Origin: Sugiyamaella lignohabitans
Lineage: Eukaryota > Ascomycota > Dipodascomycetes > Dipodascales > Trichomonascaceae
Assembly (NCBI RefSeq): GCF_001640025.1
Contig: NC_031671.1
Coordinates: 1,922,001 to 1,986,000, forward strand
Length of the DNA: 64,000 nucleotides
Direction of reading: 5' to 3'
This document shows positions 1-10,602 of this stretch, in pieces. Position numbers and translations under genes: made by a program. The notes beneath the pieces were generated by a model, which ran no database searches, was not told the DNA's origin, and was given only the letters and a program-made list of their open reading frames with translations. Each line of letters opens with the position of its first letter. Within the stretch, counting starts at the first letter, position 1.

Positions 1-717
1 GCCATTGGCACCGGGGTCGTAGATCCCGCCGCTGTTTTTCTGGAAATAGAGCCCCACTGTAGGACCAGCGAACTCTTGGGCCCATTCTGTCATGAGTTCG
101 GGTGACACTCCGACCTTTTCACCGAGAACTTGGACCTCACCAGCCAACTCCATCAGGCCTACAATGAACACATTGCCGGTGATTTTCATGGCCACAGCTC
201 TTGTCACATCGTCTCCGACATAGAAAATCTTTTTGCCCATGGACATGGCAAATGGTTCGAGCTTATCTACAGCCTCTTTATTGCCAGCAGGTACAAATAT
301 CAGTTTCTTGGCTGCTGCAAACGGAGCAGCTCCAAACACAGGACTGGATATGAACGTGGCTCCTTGTTCGGTCACAAGCCCGTGATTCAGTTTCGAAGTA
401 TCTGGATGAACAGTAGCACAGTCAACAATAATCTTTCCCTTGAGCTTGGGTCCAAGAGGAAGAACAGATTCTTTGACTGCCTGGATAATAGCATCGTCAC
501 TGGACAACATGAAGAAAGTGATATCCGACTTGGCAACTACATCACTAATAGACTCGACTTGAGTTGCACCAAGATCTCTGAGAAATTTGCCCTTCTCATA
601 AGTACGGTTATAGAAAACCAATGAAGGGTACTTATTTTCCTTGAGAAACTCCTGTAAATTCTTGGTCATAGGACTGCCCATGGCACCGAGACCGACCTGT
701 ACATGCGTTAGATCCAT
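1..717 (-). CDS. NAD(P)-dependent beta-hydroxyacid dehydrogenase (3-hydroxyisobutyrate dehydrogenase / 6-PGDH-like), 3' end outside window
   Basis: Open from an ATG at 717-715 to the window edge, 239 codons with no stop, so the C-terminus is missing. Near the start (residues 9-14) is GLGAMG, the dinucleotide-binding glycine motif of the beta-hydroxyacid dehydrogenase family. It is followed by the family's NRT and DCATVHPDT segments and by Lys178 in AMKITGN, the position of the family's catalytic lysine. These enzymes oxidise small hydroxyacids with NAD(P)+. The exact substrate cannot be told. The usual DAPVSGG segment is altered to SPVFGAAP, so this may be a divergent paralogue rather than true 3-hydroxyisobutyrate dehydrogenase. 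No mitochondrial presequence is evident because the Rossmann motif starts at once. The next gene (1615-2982) lies upstream on the same strand, about 0.9 kb away. Confidence 0.8.
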   Translation of the reverse strand, partial: MDLTHVQVGLGAMGSPMTKNLQEFLKENKYPSLVFYNRTYEKGKFLRDLGATQVESISDVVAKSDITFFMLSSDDAIIQAVKESVLPLGPKLKGKIIVDCATVHPDTSKLNHGLVTEQGATFISSPVFGAAPFAAAKKLIFVPAGNKEAVDKLEPFAMSMGKKIFYVGDDVTRAVAMKITGNVFIVGLMELAGEVQVLGEKVGVSPELMTEWAQEFAGPTVGLYFQKNSGGIYDPGANG

Positions 718-848
718 GACTTTACTTTCCACAAATCCGCTTTACACATCCCTGAGCTGTTTACAATTCAATTTCTCGTTTTGTTTCAATTGACTGAACA
801 GCATCCCAGCGACAATTGACCAGAACCGACCCTCACTCCCTTTGTTCC

Positions 849-896
849 CGAAGCGAATACAACCAGGTCTGGGCGGAGCCCAGCTGCAGGAGGCAT
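849..896 (-). repeat. Decayed half copy of GC-rich palindromic repeat
   Basis: Reads CGAAGCGAATACAACCAGG, then a shortened hairpin CTGGGCGGAGCCCAG, ending GCAGGAGGCA. One G:C pair is lost from both sides of the stem, so it still pairs. Confidence 0.6.
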
Positions 897-1406
897 TGAC
901 CCCTCCCCGAGAAAAAATTAAAAACTTACGAAACCGACTTGTAAAGAGGACATTATTGCACAAAAACCAGATATTAGATCAAACAGAATTGGCAAGGTAG
1001 ACTACGAGACCGACTGGCGAGAAGCTTGTCTTTTATTGCTCGAAGCAGGAACATCAATCCGACATCGGAAAATCGCGGCTGCATGAACACCCGTCACCCC
1101 GCATTCTGGATCTTCACCGGTGCTTCATTCTTATCGCAAACATTTCTACTCTCTCATTTCAAATACAATTTTTCTTGGCTTGTAGTTCACATGACGAAAA
1201 AAATTGTGTTCGATTTGCTCGCTGCACAAAATCCAGACTCTGATCCGACCCGGCAAACAACTCTTCCGACCCGGGCTGGTCCCGCCAGATGATTTATCCG
1301 CGTGCATACTAAAATATTATATAATGATTATAAAAGTTTGGGGCACGGCTCGAGCACCGTTTACAGCTGAATCGGCCCGATACGGTGGTGCTACTACCCC
1401 TGGACC

Positions 1407-1548
1407 TGCCTCCGGCGGCTGGGGCTCCGCCCCAGACCCTGGTTGTGCTCGCTTCGCGAGCGACTCGGGGCCGGGGCACGTCTCCCGAGCAGCCTCCTAC
1501 AAGGCAGGAGCCACGGGGTCTGGGGCAGAGCCCCAGCCGCCGGAGACA
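1407..1548 (+). repeat. GC-rich palindromic repeat, whole copy with decayed right end
   Basis: Starts TGCCTCCGGCGG with hairpin CTGGGGCTCCGCCCCAG. The left inner hairpin is the short form GCTCGCTTCGCGAGC. The right inner hairpin is decayed (CTCCTACAAGGCAGGAG) and the right end is CCGCCGGAGACA instead of CCGCCGGAGGCA. It ends 66 bp past the stop of the AT-hook gene at 1615. Confidence 0.85.
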
Positions 1549-1614
1549 GGTTTCCACCCGAGTGGTACTGTCATGCAATGAGATTAATAAATAGATGCTA
1601 ATGAACACTGGTCG

Positions 1615-2982
1615 TCATTTTTTGGCGAAGAGCGTGTTGATGAGCTCGTGTAGGGTGGTGGAGATCTCGTCTTTGACGGCCTGGGTTTTGAAATCCGACC
1701 GCTCGTTGGCTAGCTCGGTTTTGAGGTCCTCTTTGAGTTCGACAAGAAGTGCGGTTCGAAGCTCGTCTTTGAGTTCGGCTAGGAACTCTCTTTTCAGCTC
1801 TTGTCTCAGTTCGGTCTTTATTTGTTCTTTTAGAGTCCTGGCGTCGTTCATCGTTTTCTGGTTTTGATGATTGTCGGTTACTACTGACATGGTTTTGCTG
1901 AAACTCTCGCATATCTTGGTTGTGGCCTCGAGACACTGTTTCAGTGCGTTATCTGTGTAGTTCCGGGCTGGCTGGAAGGTGAGATCGTCTTCATAAGTGG
2001 TGACCTCGTTTCTGGGTCTTGTGGTTGTACTGGTGAAGGGTCTTAGTGATGAGTCTGATCTTGGTCGCTTGCGAGGGATTAGACTGTCTCTGCGATCAGA
2101 CTCTTCTCCGTCTCGTTCGTTAGACTCGTCACCGTCATCTCTATCTCGGCTTGATTCGCGGTTTCCACTAAGTTCTGCAATAACTTCAGGATCCAGATCT
2201 CCGTTTTCAATGCCAATATCTATGAGCTCTTTCAGTGCACTTAAAATGTTTGTTTTCTCTACTCCAAGATCCCGCCGTCTGCCTATCGCTTCGTCTATGT
2301 TCACAATTATCACCGTCAAGTCCCAGTTCAATGTGGTGAACGATTTTGCAATGTCCGTGAGCTTCCCAGAGTTGTCTAGTACCAGCTTCCGTTGCGACTC
2401 CATCAACTGCCTCAGTTTACCGCCAATCTGGATCTCAGTGAGTACTGACCCATCCTCATTTTTTGGGATTGTATTGTACTCCTCTTCTTCCGATCCAGCG
2501 TTTTTTGAAAGTTTCCCACTTAATCGCTGATAAAAAGCTTTTTGGTTTGCTTGTGGGTCACCTGTGAATGTTTTCAGGTATTTCATGACAAACTTGGTGA
2601 ATGCAGCTGTGCCTTTATTGTTCCATCTAACCCTCTCATGCTCCTTGGCAAACCCCGAGTTAGGTGTCTCTGATAATGTATTCTTTCTCGGCCGCCCCCT
2701 TTTCTTTTGAAATGAATATTTTTCTTCACTATAATTCTGTTTAGGGGGTGTCATTGGCTCTCGCGGCCGTGTGTTGATAACCTGTCTACTGGTATTACCA
2801 AAACTGGCCCATGATAGGGTTTTCGACCCTTCGGAAGGACCCGCTCTATGTTGCACGATATTGGTCCCAGAGTCCTCTTCACTCTCATCACTCAGTTCCT
2901 CGTCGTCCAGATTGATCTCTTCGTCTTCGTTGCCATCCATGTCCTCGGACTGCTCTCTTTTCAGTGTATTAATGCCTTCCAT
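1615..2982 (-). CDS. Acidic AT-hook protein with C-terminal charged helix, function unknown
   Basis: 455 codons from an ATG at 2982. I do not recognise the family. The N-terminus (about 10-40) is rich in Asp/Glu. KKRGRPRK at about 93-100 is a classical AT-hook, which binds the minor groove of AT-rich DNA. Residues about 115-270 look folded, beginning RVRWNNKGTAAFTKFV, possibly a trihelix/Myb-like module as found in some transposon-derived DNA-binding proteins. A Ser/Arg/Asp-rich linker follows, and the end (about 385-440) is a long highly charged helix (repeats of ELK/DELR), a likely coiled coil. A nuclear DNA-binding role is inferred only from the AT-hook. No intron is needed to keep the frame. 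Confidence 0.75.
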   Translation of the reverse strand: MEGINTLKREQSEDMDGNEDEEINLDDEELSDESEEDSGTNIVQHRAGPSEGSKTLSWASFGNTSRQVINTRPREPMTPPKQNYSEEKYSFQKKRGRPRKNTLSETPNSGFAKEHERVRWNNKGTAAFTKFVMKYLKTFTGDPQANQKAFYQRLSGKLSKNAGSEEEEYNTIPKNEDGSVLTEIQIGGKLRQLMESQRKLVLDNSGKLTDIAKSFTTLNWDLTVIIVNIDEAIGRRRDLGVEKTNILSALKELIDIGIENGDLDPEVIAELSGNRESSRDRDDGDESNERDGEESDRRDSLIPRKRPRSDSSLRPFTSTTTRPRNEVTTYEDDLTFQPARNYTDNALKQCLEATTKICESFSKTMSVVTDNHQNQKTMNDARTLKEQIKTELRQELKREFLAELKDELRTALLVELKEDLKTELANERSDFKTQAVKDEISTTLHELINTLFAKK

Positions 2983-3932
2983 TATCTATATGTATCCCCT
3001 TTCTCACAAATTTATCATAGTTTTATCGTTTTGCGATATAAACCACTTATATATATCTTAATTTACAGTTTAATGAAAACGTTGTGACTGTGAAATTCAA
3101 TAAACGAAATAAAATAATTATAATCTCAATGTTTGGCGTCCAGCCTCGGTGCTACTGTATACTCTGTTTATATCTACCTCATAGTCTCTGTGTTATTAAT
3201 GAATACGAGCTGTTTCACTTGTCTCAAAGTGTGGTCTGGCGGAGAGGCCTATAATAAATCAATTATTATTGCGCAAAAAGTAATAATTATGATAATAATA
3301 AAATAAATTACTTGTCCCAATCAACTTTTAAGGTTGTATATAGGCAACTAACCTAACCTCGATCGGAAAGGGGAACTAAAAATATTAATTCTAATATTAT
3401 ATTTATTTATTTTGCCGATTATTTACAATTCATGTGTTTGATTTATATAATACACGTGTTAGTGGGTGTATATGCGTTGGTTTTGGTAAGCTCATTGCTT
3501 CTATAACAGTAGTCCTGTCTGGTGTATGCTTTGATATTGTCCACAATTCTTCTTGGCTGAGATTGGATTCTCACTATTATCTACATGAATATATATATCT
3601 TGAATTCTTTAATTCTTTGATTATTTAGTTCGATGGGAAAAAATATGTTTGCGGGTCTTATTATTGTACTGTACCGCTATGGTACCATGGTCCGAGGCCC
3701 GACTACATGTGCCACAAATAACCAGCATACTGCAACTGCATGATGTAAAAAACATTTAGCAAAAAAACCGGTATGTAAAACACCAGTAAATAGACAACCA
3801 GCTACTGAGAATCGGTGTTCTATGACTATATATACCATATAATGGAATCCAAGCACACCCACTGGAGAAGCAATAATTTTATCAAATGTTGTTTTAAGTA
3901 GGAATCAAAAAATATTTTTTTAATAACTGGTC
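2983..3932. other. AT-rich intergenic, no gene seen
   Basis: Upstream region of the AT-hook gene running to the first tRNA. It contains A/T runs and short frames without domain features. No RNA gene or repeat copy was recognised. Confidence 0.5.
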
Positions 3933-4004
3933 GCCGTTGTAGTATAGTGGTTAGTACACTTCGTTGTGGCCGAAGAAACCCAGGCTCGATTCCTGGCAAC
4001 GGCA
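3933..4004 (+). tRNA. tRNA-His (GTG)
   Basis: Cloverleaf of 72 nt including the discriminator A. The acceptor GCCGTTG pairs with CAACGGC, the anticodon stem-loop is CTTCGTTGTGGCCGAAG with anticodon GTG, and the B-box region is GGCTCGATTCC. There is no intron. A run of T at 4009-4015 is a Pol III terminator. The 72 nt are identical to the copy at 5156-5227. Confidence 0.96.
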
Positions 4005-4756
4005 GTTATTTTTTTGGCCGTGGTTTATACCATCGTTATTACAACTCAAGGGACTACCAAACGAATACCGAACACGGACACTGAAAGCCACACTCAAGTT
4101 AGATTGATTGATCACTATTTTTTTGAGCGCGCCGATGATATGCAGATATATACCCCGAGCCACCAATGAACAAGCATTCAACCACGCAGTGGTACTCATG
4201 AAGGAACGCCCGGAAAACCGCAATTATTATGTTACATTTATTCCCAGGATGGCTGCTAAATCAGCACATGCTAAAGCAAAATCAGGACACCAGCCTGGAA
4301 ACCTTATCTTCATGCACATAAGTGAAACGTTGTCTAATGTTATCTGAAGTTCATTGCAGGCGACAATATTATATCACGGAGATATCACCTGAAGACCGCA
4401 ACTGATAAACGCTATGGTATATAGATACAAAGAACAAGTAATAGACGACAGCAGAGCTATCGTTCAGATATTGAATCACTCTGAAAAGAGCACTACACCT
4501 GCCGAAATAAAATAACAAAAATAATAGAAAAGTAATTCGGGAGCATGATTTGGCTTCTAATATCATCGATAAATACATCTGATTCGTTTAATTTGCTTCA
4601 TGTTATGTATATATCCTGTAGAGTGAACAATTCATCTTAAAGTGCTGCCTTTATATCAGTTTTCCACATTAGGATAAAATATCGTAGATCATGACTCGCC
4701 CTTGAATCCCTTACATTTGTCTCTAGTGGTAATGACAAACCCAAACCTCAACATTT
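4005..4756. other. Intergenic between tRNA-His and tRNA-Ala
   Basis: The Pol III T-run lies just after the His tRNA. The rest has only short reading frames on both strands with no recognisable domain. No other feature was seen. Confidence 0.5.
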
Positions 4757-4830
4757 GGGCGTATAGTCTAGTTGGTTATGGCGCTCGCTTAGCATGCGAG
4801 AGGTCTCCGGTTCAATTCCGGATTCGTCCA
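4757..4830 (+). tRNA. tRNA-Ala (AGC)
   Basis: 74 nt starting GGGCGTATAGTCTAGTTGG. The anticodon arm CTCGCTTAGCATGCGAG carries anticodon AGC, the T-arm is CCGGTTCAATTCCGG, and the acceptor end is TTCGTCC plus A. The G3:T pair of the acceptor is the alanine identity element G3:U70. It is followed at once by six T, a Pol III terminator. Confidence 0.96.
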
Positions 4831-5155
4831 TTTTTTGCTTTTTTTTGGGTCTCGCGACAATTTTGAGGACCCTGTTGATATACCAGACAACAATACGTCA
4901 AGTTTTATGCCTTTATTCTAGATAATTGTCATACGGCTGTGGTAGAGCGGTGAAGCACGAACTAAATGCGGTTTAATCTTACTGTCGTCACGTCTCAGAC
5001 CAATCAGATTGTTCCTATTTTGAATAACCGGTGATATATACAACTCTAAGAACAGAAAACAAAAAAAAAGGGCATATTAGAACTCTCGGACAGCCAATGA
5101 ATATATTTAACGAGAAATGGGAAAACAGGTTGCAAATAATTTTGTTCAAAAATTC
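4831..5155. other. Intergenic between tRNA-Ala and second tRNA-His
   Basis: Begins with the T-run terminator of tRNA-Ala. No coding region was recognised. A GTGGTAGAGCGG string near 4940 resembles a tRNA D-arm but has no matching T-arm. Confidence 0.5.
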
Positions 5156-5227
5156 GCCGTTGTAGTATAGTGGTTAGTACACTTCGTTGTGGCCGAAGAA
5201 ACCCAGGCTCGATTCCTGGCAACGGCA
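5156..5227 (+). tRNA. tRNA-His (GTG), second identical copy
   Basis: Identical over 72 nt to the gene at 3933-4004, with the same anticodon GTG and acceptor pairing. It is followed by a short T-run. Flanking sequence does not match beyond a few bases, so the duplication is old or kept identical by gene conversion. Confidence 0.96.
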
Positions 5228-5291
5228 TACTTTTTTGGCTCCAAAACCAAACATTTATTATCTATATATAATTTATGTCAAACTGTCTCAC

Positions 5292-7565
5292 TTAGTCTTT
5301 GAGATAGTCAGAGTCCGCCTTAGTACTATATCGTACCATCGATGAATGTTTTAATCTCACCGACAGCGGTCGAGTCTCCATGAAAGCTACTGGAGTTGGT
5401 AAAGGTGGTGGTCGAGGTACCGTAGTTGAGGCAGGAGAGGCCAACGGAGAATTTTTATAGAGATTACCAGCCAAGAAAGAAGGAGGATGAAACCAATTAT
5501 ATCTCCAGCCTTCCTCTATAACGTTCTCAAAGTATCCGGGACATGGGTTAGCAGCGGGCAGAGGAGGGATGTTGGATTCGCCTTTAACTGATTCTGACAT
5601 GTCATGACTGGGATGGGATTCTGATTTCACTGCTTTCACATAACAATACAGGAGAGCAATAATTGCAAAGGAGAGCCATATTGCAATCAGAGATATAGAC
5701 ACATACAGCTCAACCATCAAGCTTTTCGTATATGTGCCAATCAAGGCATTGACAACTGTATCAATAGACTGAGAAACGTCCGATATGCCGCTATCGAGAA
5801 AAACAACATGATCTATAGGAAATAAAGAAGATCCTTGAATTCGAGTCAATGTTTGATTGCCTACTATCGTGTTATTTGTAGGTCCTAATACCAAAGACGG
5901 ACTTATTCTAGGAAGTGTCACATGTGCCTCATTATGAACCCAGGTTAGCCCTTCAATTGCTTCGCTTATCTTACCACCTATGACACATTGAACGACACTA
6001 GATACAGCATCGTAAAGTGGTGTGCCCTGAAATGTCTCATTGAGTGCTGTGTTCATGGACTTCTGAAACTGTGTCAACGTATTATTTATCGAAGTAGTCC
6101 CCGTATCAACCCACCCAAATAAATTGCTATTAATGCTAGCTTCGGTATCGTTTATAGCATTATTTGTCGAGTTTACCCAAGAAGTGAGCTGCTGATTTAT
6201 GGCATGAGCAAAATTTGATTCTATATTCGATACTTGTGAACCCAATTTCGGAAGCTCTCTCTTTATGATTGCCAGAAGGGAAAATTGCAGGATAACAACC
6301 AAAATACCAAGTAACCCAATAACGAGACAGTTGAACATGGGATGGTAAGTGACATAGTCTATCAACCACCTCGACATAGCCTTGTTATTATCAGATTCAA
6401 CGACTCTGGCGACCATATCTTGAAGACGTACAGTCCAACGATTCATCGCCATGTTTATAATGATCAAATTTGCTTGTTTTGTAGAAGTTTTAATTCTATC
6501 ACTCTTGAGATCAGCGCAAGTATTTAACCATCTCAGTTTACTGTATTCTTGGTACGCAACTGGAACGCAAATCAGCACGACCATGACAGCCATAGTGATA
6601 AGAAATGCCTTCAACAGTACATCAATATCATGTGAAATTTCATTAAACAAGGTATTGATTTGCTGAGGTGTACAATATATACTGCTATTCTGAGGAGAAG
6701 CAGTGAATGGGGCAGGCCTGAAATTGATCGACTCTCTAATTGTATCGTTCAGCTGATTATAAAGTAATGTGAATGGTTCTTTTATTTCGTTTTCAACGGC
6801 TGTTTTCACCGTGTCATAGCTAGGAAGATTATCCTTCAGATCATTTAGCTTCAAGTTTATTGACGTGGGGATTTGCAAATTCTTTAAAGAATTTATGCTC
6901 AAATTCACTTTGCTTATACCGTCACTATCGCCTGAGAAGAAGCTCTCCATGTCAGACACAAAAGCAGCCACATCGTTCAGAGCACTAGAAATATCGTCCA
7001 AACCAGTCTCCAAGTCTGCAGTAACAGACTGGAGCTCATTGTTGGTAAAGCTGATAATTGACTCTGTAGCATTGGCTACATTGGTAATGGTTCCATCAAT
7101 CAGACTGACTGCCAAACATGCGTAAGTACCGACCCACATGTCTAATGAAAAAATCACCAAATTTTGAACCCCTATAATTAGTAAACGTAGAGTTGCAAGT
7201 AGACCAGCTACACTCTCGTCAATTCCCATTGAAATCAGCGAATTCGCTGTGTTGGTCAAAGTTTGAGGCAGGTTCATTGCAGACGTCATAGCACTCTGTG
7301 CAGAGCTGCAAGACATGAGGGCTAACTGCTGGACAGTTGACATTGAATATCGCAGAGAATTTCTAAATAAAAGAAGCTTCACAATCAAAATCATCATTAT
7401 AATCGACCATTTGTTTATCAAAACTTGCGAAAGTCGTGCTTTTAAACCAATAAATGGAAGCGGATACTGATGGCTAATCGACGCAAGAGATGCGATGAAC
7501 GAGAATCCCGCTCTGATTCTCGGGTGTACTGACTCAGGTTTAAAAAGATTGCGTGCAAAATCCAT
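5292..7565 (-). CDS. PRM1: Plasma membrane fusion protein Prm1
   Basis: 757 codons from an ATG at 7565. The layout matches the Prm1 family: a short cytosolic N-terminus, a hydrophobic segment at about 53-67, a second within about 121-155, others near 320-340, about 415-440 and about 620-650, separated by two large Asn/Thr/Ser-rich extracellular loops with many N-x-S/T sites. Conserved cysteines (CSSAQ, CTPQQ, VVQCVIGGK) fit the disulfide-linked dimer described for the family. Prm1 acts at the site of mating-cell contact and promotes plasma membrane fusion. The Saccharomyces protein is somewhat shorter (about 660 residues). It lies about 370 bp downstream of ATM1 on the same strand, with a tRNA-His gene beyond its 3' end. 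No pheromone-response element was searched for rigorously. Confidence 0.9.
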   Translation of the reverse strand: MDFARNLFKPESVHPRIRAGFSFIASLASISHQYPLPFIGLKARLSQVLINKWSIIMMILIVKLLLFRNSLRYSMSTVQQLALMSCSSAQSAMTSAMNLPQTLTNTANSLISMGIDESVAGLLATLRLLIIGVQNLVIFSLDMWVGTYACLAVSLIDGTITNVANATESIISFTNNELQSVTADLETGLDDISSALNDVAAFVSDMESFFSGDSDGISKVNLSINSLKNLQIPTSINLKLNDLKDNLPSYDTVKTAVENEIKEPFTLLYNQLNDTIRESINFRPAPFTASPQNSSIYCTPQQINTLFNEISHDIDVLLKAFLITMAVMVVLICVPVAYQEYSKLRWLNTCADLKSDRIKTSTKQANLIIINMAMNRWTVRLQDMVARVVESDNNKAMSRWLIDYVTYHPMFNCLVIGLLGILVVILQFSLLAIIKRELPKLGSQVSNIESNFAHAINQQLTSWVNSTNNAINDTEASINSNLFGWVDTGTTSINNTLTQFQKSMNTALNETFQGTPLYDAVSSVVQCVIGGKISEAIEGLTWVHNEAHVTLPRISPSLVLGPTNNTIVGNQTLTRIQGSSLFPIDHVVFLDSGISDVSQSIDTVVNALIGTYTKSLMVELYVSISLIAIWLSFAIIALLYCYVKAVKSESHPSHDMSESVKGESNIPPLPAANPCPGYFENVIEEGWRYNWFHPPSFLAGNLYKNSPLASPASTTVPRPPPLPTPVAFMETRPLSVRLKHSSMVRYSTKADSDYLKD

Positions 7566-7933
7566 CCTTTGTAAATGACAATTGTCGTAGAGAAAAATTC
7601 AAGTGTCAAGTATTTACTCAGTTTTGTGGTGAAGGTCGCTCATGAGGCCCAACATGAAACATGCATACCCCCTGAGATCAGATGAGTGCATGCATCATGC
7701 AAGTATTGACGCTCGTCCCTGCATTATCGTAACACATTTTTATAGACAGTGAAATTCATTTTCAGCAAAATTTTGTCTTGGCAGTCAAGCACAGCCCAAC
7801 TAGTGCTTCATTGTTTCAGAAAGCATCTGCCAGGTCGATACTTCAAAGCACGCTCTGAAATCGACCCCAAACAGTTTTGAGGCATCTTTTACCAATTATG
7901 GTGTTGAAATCTAATTTAGCTATATACAACAAA
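7566..7933. other. Intergenic: ATM1 3' region and PRM1 promoter
   Basis: 368 bp between two minus-strand genes. No palindromic repeat copy and no further feature was seen. Confidence 0.5.
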
Positions 7934-10174
7934 TTAGGCAGACTCGATGGTCTGCTTCTCCCCCTCCTCTACTTCAGTGTGGTCATGATGCTCTTGTGCT
8001 TTCCACATATTATAATACAAAGAGTTGGGATTTTGTAAGAGATCCTGGTGTTTGCCCTCTTCAGCCACAGTACCATTGCGAAGGACAATGATCTTATCAG
8101 TATCAGCTACAGTCTTCAATCTATGAGCAATAAATACTGATGTAGCCCTCAGCTCTTTAAGATTATAATTGATATTCTGTAATAGAGCCTTTTCAGTCTC
8201 AGTATCCAGTGCAGAGGTCGCTTCATCAAAGAATATTATTGGTGATTTCTTTAAAAGCACTCGTGAAATTGCCAGCCTTTGCTTCTCACCACCAGAAATC
8301 ATAAGACCACGCTCACCAACCTGAGTCTCATAACCATCAGGAAGCTGGCTTATTAATTTTCCTAACTCTGCTCTTTCGGCCACTTCTTCTACCTCCTCGT
8401 TTGTGGCACTGAGTCTTCCATAGTGAATGTTATTTCGAATAGTATCGTTAAATAAAGGGGTGTCTTGAGGGACTACTGCAATAGATTGCCTAATAGATTC
8501 CAAAGTCATGTTTCTGATATCTTGTCCATCCACTAAAATACGGCCTTCTTGAACATCGTAAAATCTGAAAAGCAGTCTGAGAATAGTCGACTTACCAGAT
8601 CCACTGGATCCAACAAGTGCTACTCTCTGGCCGCTAGGAATGACAAATGTGGCATTCTTCAAAATAGGTCTATCAGCGTGGTAGCCAAAAGTCACGTTCT
8701 CGAACCTGATCTCACCTCCCTTGTATTGGTAGGGTCGGGCATCTGCTGGCTCCTTTATAGTGACATTGACATCCTGAAGCTTAAACAGAGCTTCCATATC
8801 CCAAAGCGATTGTTTTAAATCTCTGTAAACAGAACCTAAGAAGTTCAAGGGTACTGAAAGCTGGAACACTAACTGGTTCACAAGAACTAAGTCACCAACA
8901 CTAAGACTTCCATCAGCCACTCCCGAACATGCCATGTACATAATAGCAGTCAATGCAGAGGAAAAGATGAAATTCTGACCCGAATTCAAATATGCCAGAG
9001 ATGTGGCGATTTTAATTGACGACTTTTCATAATCTTTCAAAGCAACGTCATATTTGGCGACTTGAAATTTCTCGTTATTGAAATACTTGACTGATTCGTA
9101 GTTGATCAAACTGTCAAGAGCAACATTTGCTGCCACGTTATCGGCACGATTGGCATCTCGTCGAAACTGGGATCGCCATGAAGTCGTCTTGATTGTAAAT
9201 ATGGAATATGCTGCCATGGTTCCTACAGCCATGGCTGCAAATTGGAATCCATAATTCCAGGTAAGTATACCACTCACAATACTGATTTCAAGAGTAAGAG
9301 GAATAATGTGGAAAACCATTGAAGTAAGGACATAACTGATACCTTTAGTACCTCTTTCAATGGCTCTAGTCATGGCACCTGTCTGTCTCGAAAGATGGAA
9401 CCCGAGATCCAATTTCAGTAAATGTTCAAAAGTGTTTGTTGCAACCTGGCGAATAGCCTTTTGAGCAACTGTAGCAAAAATGGCGTTTCGAAGCTCACCA
9501 AAAAGAACGGATCCAAATCTAGCAAGACCATATCCCAAAACCATTGCACCAACTACTGTCGATACCTCACCCACCTGAGTGGTCCAGTCGACATTCATGT
9601 TATCAATGATATCTTTAAAAAAGAATGGCACCTGAACATTGAGTACTTTCGAACCCACCAGTAAAGAAAGGGCAATAACCACTCTCACCTTGGCAGACAA
9701 ATTGTCCTTCGGCCATAGATACTTGAAAAGTTGCCGCAGAATTGTATTGTGAAACTTTTTCTCCTCCGGCTCCTGTTGTTCTGAAAGATACGAGCTCGTA
9801 GTACTACTTTTTGAACTTTTATTCCCTTCAGACGGAGTAGTCGTCGTCGTCGTTTTTGTATCCGTAGAAGCTAGCTTCTGAGCATTGTCGGATTCAGTCT
9901 TAGCCACACTTTCACTTGCGGTCTTAGAAGCACTATTGTTACCAGCCAATACAGCAGAAACCGTATGGAACCCAGCACTCCCTGTTGCCGAATTCAACCC
10001 ATGACTTCCATGCAGAAAAGCTCCCGGAAGTATAAATCGCAGTTTAGGACCGCTGCCACCTGGTATCCTCGAAGAGGCACGAGCAGCTGCCGTTCCCAGG
10101 TGCCTGCTTAGACCTATTGATCCCCGACCTGCTATCAGGACATTCCGTCCCAAAACGCATCCAGAAGACAGCAT
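7934..10174 (-). CDS. ATM1: Mitochondrial inner-membrane ABC half-transporter Atm1
   Basis: 746 codons from an ATG at 10174. The N-terminus is basic and Ser/Ala-rich ([19 protein letters not shown]), a mitochondrial presequence, followed by a Ser/Thr-rich linker. The ABC membrane domain spans about 155-460 with six helices. The nucleotide-binding domain has Walker [10 protein letters not shown] (about 522), signature SGGEKQR (about 625) and Walker B IIFFDEA (about 645), then an H-loop in FIAHRL. The segment [23 protein letters not shown] is typical of the Atm1/ABCB7 group. Atm1 exports a sulfur-containing glutathione-linked compound from the matrix for cytosolic Fe-S protein assembly. Length is close to the yeast protein (690). 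There are no introns. Confidence 0.95.
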   Translation of the reverse strand: MLSSGCVLGRNVLIAGRGSIGLSRHLGTAAARASSRIPGGSGPKLRFILPGAFLHGSHGLNSATGSAGFHTVSAVLAGNNSASKTASESVAKTESDNAQKLASTDTKTTTTTTPSEGNKSSKSSTTSSYLSEQQEPEEKKFHNTILRQLFKYLWPKDNLSAKVRVVIALSLLVGSKVLNVQVPFFFKDIIDNMNVDWTTQVGEVSTVVGAMVLGYGLARFGSVLFGELRNAIFATVAQKAIRQVATNTFEHLLKLDLGFHLSRQTGAMTRAIERGTKGISYVLTSMVFHIIPLTLEISIVSGILTWNYGFQFAAMAVGTMAAYSIFTIKTTSWRSQFRRDANRADNVAANVALDSLINYESVKYFNNEKFQVAKYDVALKDYEKSSIKIATSLAYLNSGQNFIFSSALTAIMYMACSGVADGSLSVGDLVLVNQLVFQLSVPLNFLGSVYRDLKQSLWDMEALFKLQDVNVTIKEPADARPYQYKGGEIRFENVTFGYHADRPILKNATFVIPSGQRVALVGSSGSGKSTILRLLFRFYDVQEGRILVDGQDIRNMTLESIRQSIAVVPQDTPLFNDTIRNNIHYGRLSATNEEVEEVAERAELGKLISQLPDGYETQVGERGLMISGGEKQRLAISRVLLKKSPIIFFDEATSALDTETEKALLQNINYNLKELRATSVFIAHRLKTVADTDKIIVLRNGTVAEEGKHQDLLQNPNSLYYNMWKAQEHHDHTEVEEGEKQTIESA

Positions 10175-10602
10175 GGCTCTATAAAACCCAGAATTCTCAA
10201 AAAGAACAGAGATCCCAGGTCTGTTTATTCGGCTTTGCCGGCAATATGGATTGGTCAGACAAAAGCCGAATATCGCACATATATATTTTCAATACGACAC
10301 TGCACGTGACCACAAACCTGCAAAACTCCGCCGGCCGGAATTGACTATCTCAGGGGTAACGGATTCTGCCTCCGGTGGCTGGGGCTCTGCCCCAGACCCC
10401 GTTGCTCTTGCTTCGCAAGAGATGGCGGAAACTGTCGGGATATCCAGTGTTTCAAGTTCCCACAGAGTTTGAAGCGAAATTTCAGGTGAAGAGAGGGGAT
10501 GATAGTAACATTTTAGGCTGGAGAAACGCAGCTTACACGAAGCTAGAATAAATAAAGAGCCTGTTGAGGCTTTAAGAAGTGTAACTAAACATTCGAGAAT
10601 GT
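10175..10602. other. Intergenic with one half repeat
   Basis: ATM1 upstream region and 3' flank of the LURP-like gene. Contains the half repeat at 10367-10422 and nothing else recognised. Confidence 0.5.
10367..10422 (+). repeat. Half copy of GC-rich palindromic repeat (A-type arm)
   Basis: TGCCTCCGGTGG, then CTGGGGCTCTGCCCCAG, then inner hairpin CTCTTGCTTCGCAAGAG. Most copies have CTCCTGCTTCGCAGGAG, so both sides of one stem pair have changed together (C:G to T:A). Confidence 0.9.

Larger units (their letters stand above)
718..1614. other. Intergenic, with two repeat copies
   Basis: Upstream of the dehydrogenase and downstream of the AT-hook gene. It holds a decayed palindromic-repeat half (849-896) and a near-complete copy (1407-1548). 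Short reading frames here are translations of the repeat or lack any recognisable domain. Confidence 0.6.

Noticed and set aside
4930..5010. tRNA-like string (GTGGTAGAGCGGTGAAGCACG)
   Set aside because: A D-arm-like start without a T-arm, acceptor pairing or anticodon stem.
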